Origin: an uncultured Methylobacillus sp.
GTDB taxonomy: Bacteria > Pseudomonadota > Gammaproteobacteria > Burkholderiales > Methylophilaceae
Assembly (NCBI GenBank): GCA_946478865.1
Contig: CAMLDO010000005.1
Span: 32,490-96,489 of the forward strand
DNA length: 64,000 nt
Direction: 5' to 3'
Below the pieces are notes generated by a model, which saw nothing but the letters and a program-made list of their open reading frames with translations, searched no databases and had not been told where the DNA came from. This document shows, piece by piece, positions 27,627 through 35,210 of this stretch; position 1 is the stretch's first letter; every line of letters starts with the position of its first letter. The position numbers were made by a program, and so were the translations under genes.

Positions 27627-28594
27627 TGCGGTTTTCGCCGTGCGCGCCAGCTACGCCACACGGCGCGGAAATCCGGCAGGAAGGTGAGCAGTACCAGCGA
27701 TCCGGCAAGGCTGAGGTAGAGCCAGCGCAGCGAATAATCGGTGACGAAGCTTGCGGCCGGTTTCTGCGATTGCACGTAGTCGTAGAAGGCCGGAGTATCG
27801 CTGCCTTCGACGTAGCTGCCCTTGATCTCCTGCGCCAGCGATTTGAGGTAGGCGTCATCCAGTTGCGACAGGTAGCGGTCGAACTCGGCATAGGCTACTT
27901 CCGGGTCCGGCTCGTCCTGGCTGGTGTCGGAATAGGACGCGCCGACCGCGCCGTGCTCCTTGGCGTCCGACGACCAGTAGCCCACCCATTTGTTGGCCGC
28001 GTTGTAGCGCGGAATCGCGACCGGGCTATGTCCGCCCACGCCCACGAATACCACGTTCTGTCCGATGCCCACCCCTGACAAGTCGAGTTTGTTGATCGCG
28101 TTGACCTTGGGCGCTTCATCGCCGTCGGTGAAGAACAGCATCTTGGCGGGCGCGTTGAGCGCATCGAACACGCTGGCCGCCGCCTTCACGCCGAAGCTCA
28201 GCCGGCTGTTGCCCGACCACGCCATGCGCCATTCCAGGTGTTCGATCGATTCCGTGATCTCGTCGTAGTTGGCGCAGACCTCCAGCGGCATGAACAGCAA
28301 GGCGACGTTTTCCGCTGCGAACACGCCCACGCTGATGTAGGTGCCGCACGGCGAGGTTTCCACCACGCGCTTCATGAGATGGCGGGTGTAGGCCATGCGG
28401 CTCACGTTCTGCCCGTTGAGCTTCACATCCTCCGCGTTCATGCTTTGCGACACGTCGGCGATGAGCAGATAGTTGTGCACGTCCTGCTTGAGCGGCACCT
28501 GCGGCTTGACCAGCGCGAGTATCAGCAGCAGCGCCGCGCCGCCGAAGAGCAGCGACTCATGATTGGCTTTGAGGAAAGCGGACAGCCTGTTCAT
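27623..28594 (-). CDS. mxaL: MxaL-like von Willebrand factor A protein
   Basis: A 323-residue inner-membrane protein with a vWA domain facing the periplasm. Membrane helices lie at about 14-31 and 290-310. The metal-ion-dependent adhesion site reads DVSQS (Asp47, Ser49, Ser51), followed later by FFTDGDE. In methanol oxidation clusters MxaL acts with MxaA, MxaC, MxaK and the MoxR-type ATPase in maturation of methanol dehydrogenase, thought to concern calcium insertion. It is the last gene of the mxaR-S-A-C-K-L run and overlaps mxaK by 4 bases. Symbol is based on order and domain content. Confidence 0.82.
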   Translation of the reverse strand: MNRLSAFLKANHESLLFGGAALLLILALVKPQVPLKQDVHNYLLIADVSQSMNAEDVKLNGQNVSRMAYTRHLMKRVVETSPCGTYISVGVFAAENVALLFMPLEVCANYDEITESIEHLEWRMAWSGNSRLSFGVKAAASVFDALNAPAKMLFFTDGDEAPKVNAINKLDLSGVGIGQNVVFVGVGGHSPVAIPRYNAANKWVGYWSSDAKEHGAVGASYSDTSQDEPDPEVAYAEFDRYLSQLDDAYLKSLAQEIKGSYVEGSDTPAFYDYVQSQKPAASFVTDYSLRWLYLSLAGSLVLLTFLPDFRAVWRSWRARRKPH

Positions 28595-29127
28595 GGCAGC
28601 CCGATCGGCAGATTGCTCAGTTCCATGCCGGCCTGTTCGCGCGAGGCGCCCTTGGTGCCAGCCGGCATCACGCCATGCAGCAGCGTGAGGTTGAATTTGG
28701 CTGCGCGGAGGCCGGGATCGGTGCGCAGCGCCTGTTCGTAACCCATGCGCGCCTGGGTGAAGGCATAGCGCGCCTCGTCCTTGAGCGTGCCGTCGTCGTT
28801 CACGCGGCGCTCGAGGCCGGAAAGGAACAGGTTGTTGGCGATATTGAACTGGATGCGTGCGCGCTGCTTGCTATCCGGACCCATCTCCAGCAGTTGGCCA
28901 TAAGTCTGCACTGCATGCTTGTAATCCTGGTGGCGACCCTGGTCGTACGCCGCCGCGAATTTCTTCTGGAACGGGAACGCGTCGTCACCGACGGGCTTGC
29001 CTGCTTTCAGCGCGGCGTTGACAGCCTCGATGCGGGCGATCTGCCAGGCTTCATAGCCGGTGCCGGCAATACCGACGGTCAGCAGCAGCCCCAGCAGCCA
29101 GTTTTTTCTTTTCAGGCGGTTTTCCAT
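28591..29127 (-). CDS. mxaK: MxaK-like protein of methanol dehydrogenase maturation
   Basis: A 178-residue protein with one N-terminal membrane helix (about 9-27) and a helical periplasmic domain with TPR-like character (YGQLLEMGPDSKQRARIQFNI, then YEQALRTDPGLRAAKFNL). MxaK of methylotrophs has this size and layout and is required for active methanol dehydrogenase. The ATG at 29127 is taken rather than the in-frame start at 29169 because the reading then begins with MENRLKRKN just before the helix. It overlaps mxaC by 16 bases and mxaL by 4. Confidence 0.78.
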   Translation of the reverse strand: MENRLKRKNWLLGLLLTVGIAGTGYEAWQIARIEAVNAALKAGKPVGDDAFPFQKKFAAAYDQGRHQDYKHAVQTYGQLLEMGPDSKQRARIQFNIANNLFLSGLERRVNDDGTLKDEARYAFTQARMGYEQALRTDPGLRAAKFNLTLLHGVMPAGTKGASREQAGMELSNLPIGLP

Positions 29128-30092
29128 GGTTGCACTCTCAGATTCTTGACGATGAACAGCAGCCCGCACAGCGCGAGCGCCAGCACGATCAGGTCACGCG
29201 TGTAGTCGTGACCGGGCAGGGTCACGGCGTACTGGATCACGTTTTTCTCGCGCGCGTCGATGTCGCGCAAGGCGGATTGCAGGGCGCCGGGATTATCCGC
29301 CTCGTAGGCGCGGTACTTGATCCCGAGCGACTTGAAGTACTGGTCCAGCTCGATTACGGCCGGCAGGCTGGCGGGATCATAGGTCTGGTTGCCGAAAATG
29401 CTGATGTCGTCCGGCTCGCGCAGCACGATCCAGTAGAGGTTGAGTTTCTTCTCGATAAGCTGCTCGCGGATTTTCTGCTTCACGCGCGGACTGATTTTCC
29501 CCGCGCCGTCGGACAGCAGGATGATCGCGCGCGAGCCGGAGCTGGGGATGCGGTCGAACAGCGCTACGCCTTGCGTGATGCCCGCGCCGATATTGGTCTG
29601 GTTGATGCCCGCGCTGGTGGCCGCGTTGATCGCCGCGAACACCGCCTTGCGATTGCTCGTGATCTTCACGCCATGCAGCGCGGCGTTGGTGAAGGCGACG
29701 ACGCCTATCATGTCGTCCGGACGCGCGTTGATGAAGTCGGTAATGAGCCTACGTGCCGCACTGGCCTTCACCTCGGCAGTGCGCCCGCTCATGGAGTCGC
29801 CCGCAAACGGGTGCTCCATGCTCACGCTGCGGTCGATCACCACCGCCGTCTGCGCTCCCTTGCCGACCTTCTGCACCTGGATATCCGGCCCTTGCGGCGA
29901 AGCCAGCGCGAACACCAGCGCGGCGAGCAGCAGCGCGGTCAGCGCCCGTACCGCGAGATCGGCGTAATCCGAGAATCTGTCGCGCGGGACCATGTCCAGC
30001 CAGGAGTAGAGCTGGCCTTGCCGGCTTTTGAGCCAGAACGGCGTAAGCGCGAGCGGCAGCAGCAACAGCGCCCAGGGGTGCAACAGCGTCAT
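29112..30092 (-). CDS. mxaC: MxaC-like von Willebrand factor A protein
   Basis: A 326-residue BatA-like membrane protein. Helices lie at about 7-20, 47-65 and 300-318, with the vWA domain between. The metal site DRSVS is intact (Asp87, Ser89, Ser91), and LLSDGAGK follows near 200. It is predicted to work with MxaL and the MxaR ATPase in methanol dehydrogenase maturation. Start and stop overlap its neighbours (4 bases with mxaA, 16 with mxaK), consistent with one operon. Confidence 0.84.
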   Translation of the reverse strand: MTLLHPWALLLLPLALTPFWLKSRQGQLYSWLDMVPRDRFSDYADLAVRALTALLLAALVFALASPQGPDIQVQKVGKGAQTAVVIDRSVSMEHPFAGDSMSGRTAEVKASAARRLITDFINARPDDMIGVVAFTNAALHGVKITSNRKAVFAAINAATSAGINQTNIGAGITQGVALFDRIPSSGSRAIILLSDGAGKISPRVKQKIREQLIEKKLNLYWIVLREPDDISIFGNQTYDPASLPAVIELDQYFKSLGIKYRAYEADNPGALQSALRDIDAREKNVIQYAVTLPGHDYTRDLIVLALALCGLLFIVKNLRVQPWKTA

Positions 30093-30997
30093 GCCGCCCT
30101 CCGCTCGCAGTCGCGCAGCAGTTTGCTCAGTGTGACCAGTTGACGCAGAAAGGCGTCGTTGTCCTGTGGCGGCTGCGAGAACAGGGCTTGGCCCGATTGT
30201 GCGAAGAAGCCCTCGATGTCATTGCGCGCGGGAGCGTAACGGGGGTGACGTTCCACAAATTCCCCAATGTCCGCCATGAACAGGTTGCGGCCATGTGCGC
30301 GATTAAAGGCCTCATGCAGCACGGCGAGCGCCTGCTTCCACGCCTGCCCATCGGCAGACAGGCGCTTGATGCGGCGATGCGCCTGCGCGAACGGGCCGTT
30401 CATGAACGGCAGCCAGCGGCCGTCCGCGTTGAACCAGGCCAGCATCAGTGCGCAGAGGATGGCCAGCGCGGCGAAGCTATAGAGCCGCGCGCGATGCGCG
30501 CCGGCAGAGAGCGGCGCAGGCGCGAACTGCGGCTGCAGGTTGCCCTTGGCCGTGGACAGGTTGGCGGCGGCGAGCGGCGAATACCAGAAACGCCATTCCG
30601 GAATTTTCACGGCCAGCCCCTTGGGTCCTCCGGTGAGCGCGAACTGTTCTTCGGGCAGCACCATGATGCTCGGGGCAGCCGCGTGCGCGAACACCTGATA
30701 GCGCAGGGTGACGACGTAGCGGTTGGCATCGCCATGCGGCTGCGTTTCGATCTGCACGTCGGCGAGTTCGATGCCGTTGCGGTTGATGCCCTTGGCCGGC
30801 AGTGCGCTGCGCGAGAGCTGGTAGGGCGCGTGCGCTTCCAGCACCGCGCTGCGCTCCATTACGTCGCCGATGCGGATGCCGGTGCTCTGCAGCGGGTTGT
30901 GCAATTGCACGATGCGCGCGGCAGGCTCGGCAGCGAATACCGGTTGCGTCATCGAGACCAGCAAAGTGACCGCGAGTAGAAGTCGTAAGGGTTTCAT
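30089..30997 (-). CDS. mxaA: MxaA, methanol dehydrogenase maturation protein
   Basis: A 302-residue exported protein with signal peptide (LRLLLAVTLLVSMTQPVFA) and a second membrane helix near 170-187. The periplasmic N-terminal domain (about 25-165) includes the GIRIGDVMERSAVLEAHAPY segment that I recognise from MxaA proteins; the C-terminal half is cytosolic and basic. MxaA is required for calcium incorporation into methanol dehydrogenase in Methylobacterium. It overlaps mxaS and mxaC by 4 bases each. Confidence 0.85.
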   Translation of the reverse strand: MKPLRLLLAVTLLVSMTQPVFAAEPAARIVQLHNPLQSTGIRIGDVMERSAVLEAHAPYQLSRSALPAKGINRNGIELADVQIETQPHGDANRYVVTLRYQVFAHAAAPSIMVLPEEQFALTGGPKGLAVKIPEWRFWYSPLAAANLSTAKGNLQPQFAPAPLSAGAHRARLYSFAALAILCALMLAWFNADGRWLPFMNGPFAQAHRRIKRLSADGQAWKQALAVLHEAFNRAHGRNLFMADIGEFVERHPRYAPARNDIEGFFAQSGQALFSQPPQDNDAFLRQLVTLSKLLRDCERRAA

Positions 30998-31857
30998 AGG
31001 CTCATGTATTGCTCGAAATAGTGGGACATGGCGTCGGGATCGAACGACGCGCCGACGTAATGGGCGGTGCAGTCGAAGCGCTCGAACAGATCTTCCAGCG
31101 CTTCGCGCCGGGCGGCGAAGGCCGCTTCGAATTGCTCGCGCAGCGCCTGGCGGAAGAAGACGACACGGGTGCGCCCGGTTTCCGGGTCGATGAGGTTGCC
31201 GAAGCCGAAGCGCGGCAGGGCCTGGAACTCGTGCTCGTCCCACAGCACGACCGGCACGACCTGGTGCATGGATAGCATGTTGAGCGCCTCGGCGATGAGC
31301 TCCAGCGGCATGTGGAAATCGGAAATCCAGAACACCAGTCCGCGCTGCTGGCTCAGATATTGCGGCACTTCGAGGATGCCGTTGGCGCCGACGTTGAGGT
31401 GGTCGAAATCCTCCAGTTGCGCGATGGTCTCGAACGCCTGGTGCACGTGCTGGCCGAGCGGCAGCGTTAACGTTTCCTCTACCTGGTCGTGATAGCCGAC
31501 CAGTCCAAACAGGTCGCTTGCCTCGTGCGCGGAATAAGCAACCGATGCCGCGACTTCCTTGGCAAGGTCGAGCTTGCGCCGCCGCCCGCGAAACTGCATC
31601 GAGCCCGAGAGATCGCACACCGCGAAGATCGGCGTGGTGTTGTCCTGGTTGTACAGTTTGACCTGCACCTGCTCGAACGGGTCGCGCAGCGACTGGCGTA
31701 AATCCATGCGGCGCGCATCCGGGTAATCCACGAGCGGCACGTTGCCGCGGTACTCGAAGCCGAGGCCGCGCTGGGTGCCCTGGTGTTCCCCGAAGTGCAC
31801 GCTGCTGGAGCGCCACGGCAGGGAATAGCGGAACTGTTGGGCGTAGGCGGGGATCAT
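30994..31857 (-). CDS. mxaS: MxaS-like DUF58 protein
   Basis: A 287-residue cytosolic DUF58/vWA-like protein, normally encoded right after the MoxR-type ATPase. The N-terminal part has GLGFEYRGNVPLVDYPDARR, typical of DUF58, and a metal-site-like DLSGS (Asp82, Ser84, Ser86). The start at 31857 lies 11 bases after the mxaR stop, with AGGA next to that stop. A longer frame upstream lies inside mxaR and is not real. It is presumed to work with MxaR. Confidence 0.84.
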   Translation of the reverse strand: MIPAYAQQFRYSLPWRSSSVHFGEHQGTQRGLGFEYRGNVPLVDYPDARRMDLRQSLRDPFEQVQVKLYNQDNTTPIFAVCDLSGSMQFRGRRRKLDLAKEVAASVAYSAHEASDLFGLVGYHDQVEETLTLPLGQHVHQAFETIAQLEDFDHLNVGANGILEVPQYLSQQRGLVFWISDFHMPLELIAEALNMLSMHQVVPVVLWDEHEFQALPRFGFGNLIDPETGRTRVVFFRQALREQFEAAFAARREALEDLFERFDCTAHYVGASFDPDAMSHYFEQYMSL

Positions 31858-31868
31858 GTTAGGGCGTC

Positions 31869-32903
31869 CTAAGCCCCAGCCGGCACGGCCACGCTGTCGA
31901 GAATGCGCGCGGTCAACTCGCGGGCGAGCGCGGTGCGGCGCATTTCGTACATGGAGTGGAACACGAGGCGGTGCGCGACGATTTCGTGGAACACCGCGTG
32001 GATGTCTTCCGGATACAGGCTGTCGCGCTCCATGAGCCAGGCGTGCACGCGCGCCGCCTTGAGCAGCATGCCCATGCCGCGCGGGCTGGCGCCGGTGTGG
32101 ATGAGACGGTGCACGTCCACGTTGTCCATTTTTACGCCGAATTTTTCCGGGTGCTGCGTCGCCTCCCACAGGTCGAGCGCATATTCCTTGATCGCGTCGC
32201 TGGCGCGCACATGGCTTTGCAGCACGCGCGAGAAATCATTGAGCTGGTCGTAATGCAGGATTTCCGATTCCACCTGCTGCGTGAGTTCCTCCGCATGCTG
32301 GAAGCGGGTGTCGAACATGAGCGACTTGCGCAGCTCGCGGTCGGCCGGGATGTCGATCGGGATTTCCATCATGAAGCGGTCGCGCGCGGCGGACGGAATC
32401 TCGAAGGTCTCGTTCTTTTCCACCTGGTTGCGGTCGGCGAACACCAGCATGTGCGGCAGGCGATACTCGCGCTTGAACGCGTGCACGTGGCGCTCGGCCA
32501 TTACGCGCAGCATGAGGGCGTGCACCTGCGGCCGCGCGCGGTTGATTTCGTTGAAAAAGAACACCGACAGCTTGTCACCGGAACGCAGCAGCGGGCCCTC
32601 GTCGATCTGCGGACGTCCGTCCGGACCGAGGAAGGTGTGGTAGATCAGGTCGTTGGGCATGAGGTCCACCGTGCCCTCGATGCGTTCGTACGCGCCGCCG
32701 ATGCCGCGCGTGATTGATTGCAGCAGCGTGGTCTTGCCCACGCCCACGCCGCCTTCGAGCAGTACGTGGCCGCGCGCGAAGATCGCGATGTTCATGAGGT
32801 GAATGGCCTTGTCCTGGCCGACGATGACCTTCCTGACTTCGTTTTCCAGCTTGAGCGCATGACTGCGCCAGTCCGAGAGCCGGTTATCCAGAGGTTGCGA
32901 CAT
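31869..32903 (-). CDS. mxaR: MxaR, MoxR-family AAA ATPase
   Basis: A 344-residue AAA+ ATPase. Walker A is GGVGVGKTT (Lys57). The Walker B region reads FFFNEINRA, with Asn118 where many MoxR proteins have Asp before Glu119. GMGMLLKAARVHAWL near the end is the usual sensor region. MoxR/MxaR-type ATPases act with vWA proteins as chaperones for cofactor or metal insertion, here into methanol dehydrogenase. The start at 32903 has AAGGA 6 bases upstream; an upstream in-frame ATG at 32987 falls within the repeat-bearing promoter region. It heads the mxaRSACKL operon. Confidence 0.9.
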   Translation of the reverse strand: MSQPLDNRLSDWRSHALKLENEVRKVIVGQDKAIHLMNIAIFARGHVLLEGGVGVGKTTLLQSITRGIGGAYERIEGTVDLMPNDLIYHTFLGPDGRPQIDEGPLLRSGDKLSVFFFNEINRARPQVHALMLRVMAERHVHAFKREYRLPHMLVFADRNQVEKNETFEIPSAARDRFMMEIPIDIPADRELRKSLMFDTRFQHAEELTQQVESEILHYDQLNDFSRVLQSHVRASDAIKEYALDLWEATQHPEKFGVKMDNVDVHRLIHTGASPRGMGMLLKAARVHAWLMERDSLYPEDIHAVFHEIVAHRLVFHSMYEMRRTALARELTARILDSVAVPAGA

Positions 32904-32938
32904 GGGGATTCCTTGTTGGCGTGGGTCGAGAGGAGTTT

Positions 32939-32985
32939 CTATACCGATCTGTATACTTTCGGCGGGACTATACCGGTCTGTATAC
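32939..32985 (-). promoter_or_regulatory. Two 18-bp direct repeats, candidate operators for mxaRSACKL
   Basis: CTATACCGATCTGTATAC (32939-32956) and CTATACCGGTCTGTATAC (32968-32985) differ at one base and start 29 bases apart. Each is itself an imperfect palindrome (TATAC...GTATA), as expected for a TetR- or similar dimeric regulator. They occupy the 114-base gap upstream of mxaR and end 36 bases from its ATG, so they could overlap or adjoin the promoter. The binding protein is unknown. Confidence 0.55.
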
Positions 32986-33017
32986 AATTTGCCAACAGGA
33001 ATTTTTCCCGAGATGCA

Positions 33018-34193
33018 TTAGTCCGCAGGCGCGGACTTGAACGGGTTGTGTTCGTTCAGCTCATCCATGTAGTGACGCATGTGCTGCGATTCGCGCGACA
33101 GGAATTGCTCGATGACATCGGAAAAGCCGGGATGGGCGAGCCAGTGCGCGGAATAGGTGGGGCGCGGCAGCAGGCCGCGCGCAAGCTTGTGTTCGCCCTG
33201 TGCGCCGCCTTCAAAGATCTTGATGCCGCGCGCGATGCAGAATTCGATGGCCTGGTAGTAGCAGGTTTCGAAGTGCAGGCCGGGGATGTAGAGATGCGTG
33301 CCCCAGTAGCGGCCGTAGAGCGCTTCCGCATCGAAGATATTGAGCGCGGCGGCGATGTCGCGTCCCATGTAGCGCGCGACGACCAGGAGTACATTGTCCG
33401 GCATGTGCTGGCCGAGCTTGTGGAAGAAATCAGGCGTGAGGTAGGGGCGCGAGCGGTGCTGCACGTAGGTATTGACGTAGCAATCGTAAAACAGCGCCCA
33501 ATCGGCCTCGGTGATTTCCTGCCCCATGAGGTGACGGAACGTGACACCGTGCTCGGCGAGCTTGCGCCGTTCCTGGTGGATGCGCTTGCGCTTGTCGTGG
33601 TTCATTTCGGCGAGGTAGCTCTCGAAATTCGCATAGCCGGGGTTGTGCCAGTGGAATTGCACGCCTTCGCGGATCATGAGGCCTTCTTCCTCGAAAATGC
33701 CGCGTTCGTCTTCGGAGGGAAACAGGCAGTGGAACGACGACAGGCCCGCGTTCTTGGCATAATTGATCGCGGCAATCGCGAGCAGTTTGCGGCACGCATC
33801 GTTCTCGCCGAGCAGCCGCATGCCGGCGACGGGCGTGAAGGGAATCGCGCAGAGCAGCTTGGGATAATAGGACAGGCCGTTGCGATCGTACGCATCCGCC
33901 CATGCCCAGTCGAACACATATTCGCCGTAGGAGTGGTGCTTGACGTACATGGGCATTGCGCCGACCAGATAGGTGCCGAGCCACAGCGTCATGTGCTGCG
34001 GTATCCAGCCGGTTTCGATGCTGGCGCACTCCGTATCTTCCAGGGCGCGGAGAAAAGCGTGCTGCAGAAAGGGCTGGGTGCCGGCGAGACGGTTCCAGTC
34101 CTGCGCGGCGATTTCGGCGATGCTGTCGTAGACCCGGAAGGTAGGGCTCAGGTCCGGGTGAGGGGTGTTCGGATTAGGCGCATCCCCCGTCAT
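33018..34193 (-). CDS. GNAT/FemAB-like acyltransferase (DUF482, COG3146)
   Basis: A 391-residue cytosolic protein of the peptidogalycan biosynthesis-like family. Recognisable segments are DWNRLAGTQPFLQHAFLRALE near the start, the paired GNAT-type domains, and FEGGAQGEHKLARGLLPRPTYSAHW near the end. The substrate in this family is not established. It lies 6 bases downstream of the yjfB-like gene and 114 bases upstream of mxaR in the same direction, but a regulatory region separates it from mxaR. Confidence 0.82.
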   Translation of the reverse strand: MTGDAPNPNTPHPDLSPTFRVYDSIAEIAAQDWNRLAGTQPFLQHAFLRALEDTECASIETGWIPQHMTLWLGTYLVGAMPMYVKHHSYGEYVFDWAWADAYDRNGLSYYPKLLCAIPFTPVAGMRLLGENDACRKLLAIAAINYAKNAGLSSFHCLFPSEDERGIFEEEGLMIREGVQFHWHNPGYANFESYLAEMNHDKRKRIHQERRKLAEHGVTFRHLMGQEITEADWALFYDCYVNTYVQHRSRPYLTPDFFHKLGQHMPDNVLLVVARYMGRDIAAALNIFDAEALYGRYWGTHLYIPGLHFETCYYQAIEFCIARGIKIFEGGAQGEHKLARGLLPRPTYSAHWLAHPGFSDVIEQFLSRESQHMRHYMDELNEHNPFKSAPAD

Positions 34194-34199
34194 GCTGAC

Positions 34200-34391
34200 T
34201 CAGGCACGCGTATCGATACTGTTTCCGAGATGGGGCGGGTTGGAGGCTTGCTCGGCCGCGGTTTCAAGCAGGGTGAGCACAGAGCTGCTCTGGATTTCGA
34301 GCGTTTTCTTGAGCACGGCGAGAGCGACGGCGTCGCGCGTATTCTGGGTGACCATGGCAACGGCTTGGCCAGCGATGTCGCTTACGTTCAT
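34200..34391 (-). CDS. YjfB-like putative motility protein
   Basis: A 63-residue protein of the YjfB family: MNVSDIAGQAVAMV start, the conserved AVLKKTLEIQSSSVLTLLE helix (residues 26-44), and the PPHLGNSIDTRA end. Function is not established; the family is often found in motile bacteria. GGAG lies about 7 bases upstream of the ATG. It precedes the GNAT gene by 6 bases and they may be cotranscribed. Confidence 0.75.
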   Translation of the reverse strand: MNVSDIAGQAVAMVTQNTRDAVALAVLKKTLEIQSSSVLTLLETAAEQASNPPHLGNSIDTRA

Positions 34392-34742
34392 GCGGGTCTC
34401 CAGTGGAAGAAAAGCGAATTTGTCGTGTTCATTTTACCGGATTAGATAACGCGGCATAGCGCAAAATTCCCCGGGCATCCGATAAAAATCATGCAGATGC
34501 AGCCGCGTATGAGCTTGCCTAGGCGATTTCAGGCGCAGCCGCACCTATCATTTCTGATGGGTGAAAAAGCCGGGGCCGCCCCCTAGAATCGCCCTCAAAC
34601 AATTCCAATCAGCCAACAACAATAAATACCAGCTTCCGGAGGCTTGTCCTCCGGATTGTTTTTTATCGGCTGCGCTCGCACGCACTTGAGTGGAACCTTT
34701 ATATTTCCGGATACCCAAAATGAGGTTCATGCGAGACAGACT
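34392..34742. other. Non-coding stretch between yjfB-like and DUF3293 genes
   Basis: This 351-base stretch has no convincing gene. It holds the yjfB-like ribosome-binding site at its left end, a GC-rich palindrome GGGG-CCG-CCCC near 34572-34582, and a strong + strand terminator hairpin at 34635-34662. Since no + strand gene precedes that hairpin, the segment may encode a small RNA or an attenuated leader of the DUF3293 gene. I could not place a convincing promoter. Confidence 0.4.
34635..34662 (+). terminator. Rho-independent terminator without an upstream gene
   Basis: Stem TCCGGAGG (34635-34642) with CCTCCGGA (34648-34655), 5-base loop, followed by TTGTTTTTT. It points along the + strand. 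It lies 80 bases before the chosen start of the DUF3293 gene. Confidence 0.75.
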
Positions 34743-35210
34743 GTGACGCGGCATTTCCCCGGCATTTCCCCGCAGGCCATTCTCGGGCTGGAAGACTCCA
34801 CGCTGGCCGACACGACCATCCGGGCGTATCTGCAGGCCGAATACCGCATACATGCCGACCAGCCGTTCTCGCTGGCAGTCGGCAAACATTCTGATGCGCT
34901 GCATGCGCTCTATACCACCGCTACCCGCTCGGCGGCTTTCATTACGCCCTTTAACCCGCTCGGCCATCTGCTCACCCCTCGCGAGAACCAGCTCCGGCTG
35001 CAAGAGCTGGAACACATATTGGAGGAGCGGGGGCTTGCTTATGTGCCGGCAGAAGGGCTGGATCCGCAAGGCGAATGGCCGCCGGAGCAGGGCGTGCTGG
35101 TGCTGGGCGCAGAGATGGACCAAGTATGCGCAATCGGGCGGGAGTTCAGGCAGAACGGTGTGCTGTGGTGCGACGAAAATGCCTATGTCGCGCTGGTGTT
35201 GCTGGTCTAA
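34743..35210 (+). CDS. DUF3293 domain protein
   Basis: A cytosolic protein of about 155 residues. The DUF3293 core is visible as TTIRAYLQAEYRIHAD, then SAAFITPFNPLGH and the C-terminal GVLVLGAEMDQVCAIGREF-like region; function unknown. The start is uncertain: GTG at 34743 is chosen because the longer frame from TTG at 34644 would begin inside the terminator stem-loop. Its stop overlaps the stop of the converging M20 peptidase gene by 3 bases. Confidence 0.65.
   Translation: MTRHFPGISPQAILGLEDSTLADTTIRAYLQAEYRIHADQPFSLAVGKHSDALHALYTTATRSAAFITPFNPLGHLLTPRENQLRLQELEHILEERGLAYVPAEGLDPQGEWPPEQGVLVLGAEMDQVCAIGREFRQNGVLWCDENAYVALVLLV

Noticed and set aside
32939..32985. Treating the mxaR repeats as members of the 7-2-7 amine operator family
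   Set aside because: They lack the TAC-N10-GTA spacing of the amine sites, so they are a different motif.
34644..34742. TTG at 34644 as start of the DUF3293 gene
   Set aside because: It would put the start codon in the loop and stem of a strong terminator, and the residues encoded before about 34743 do not look conserved.
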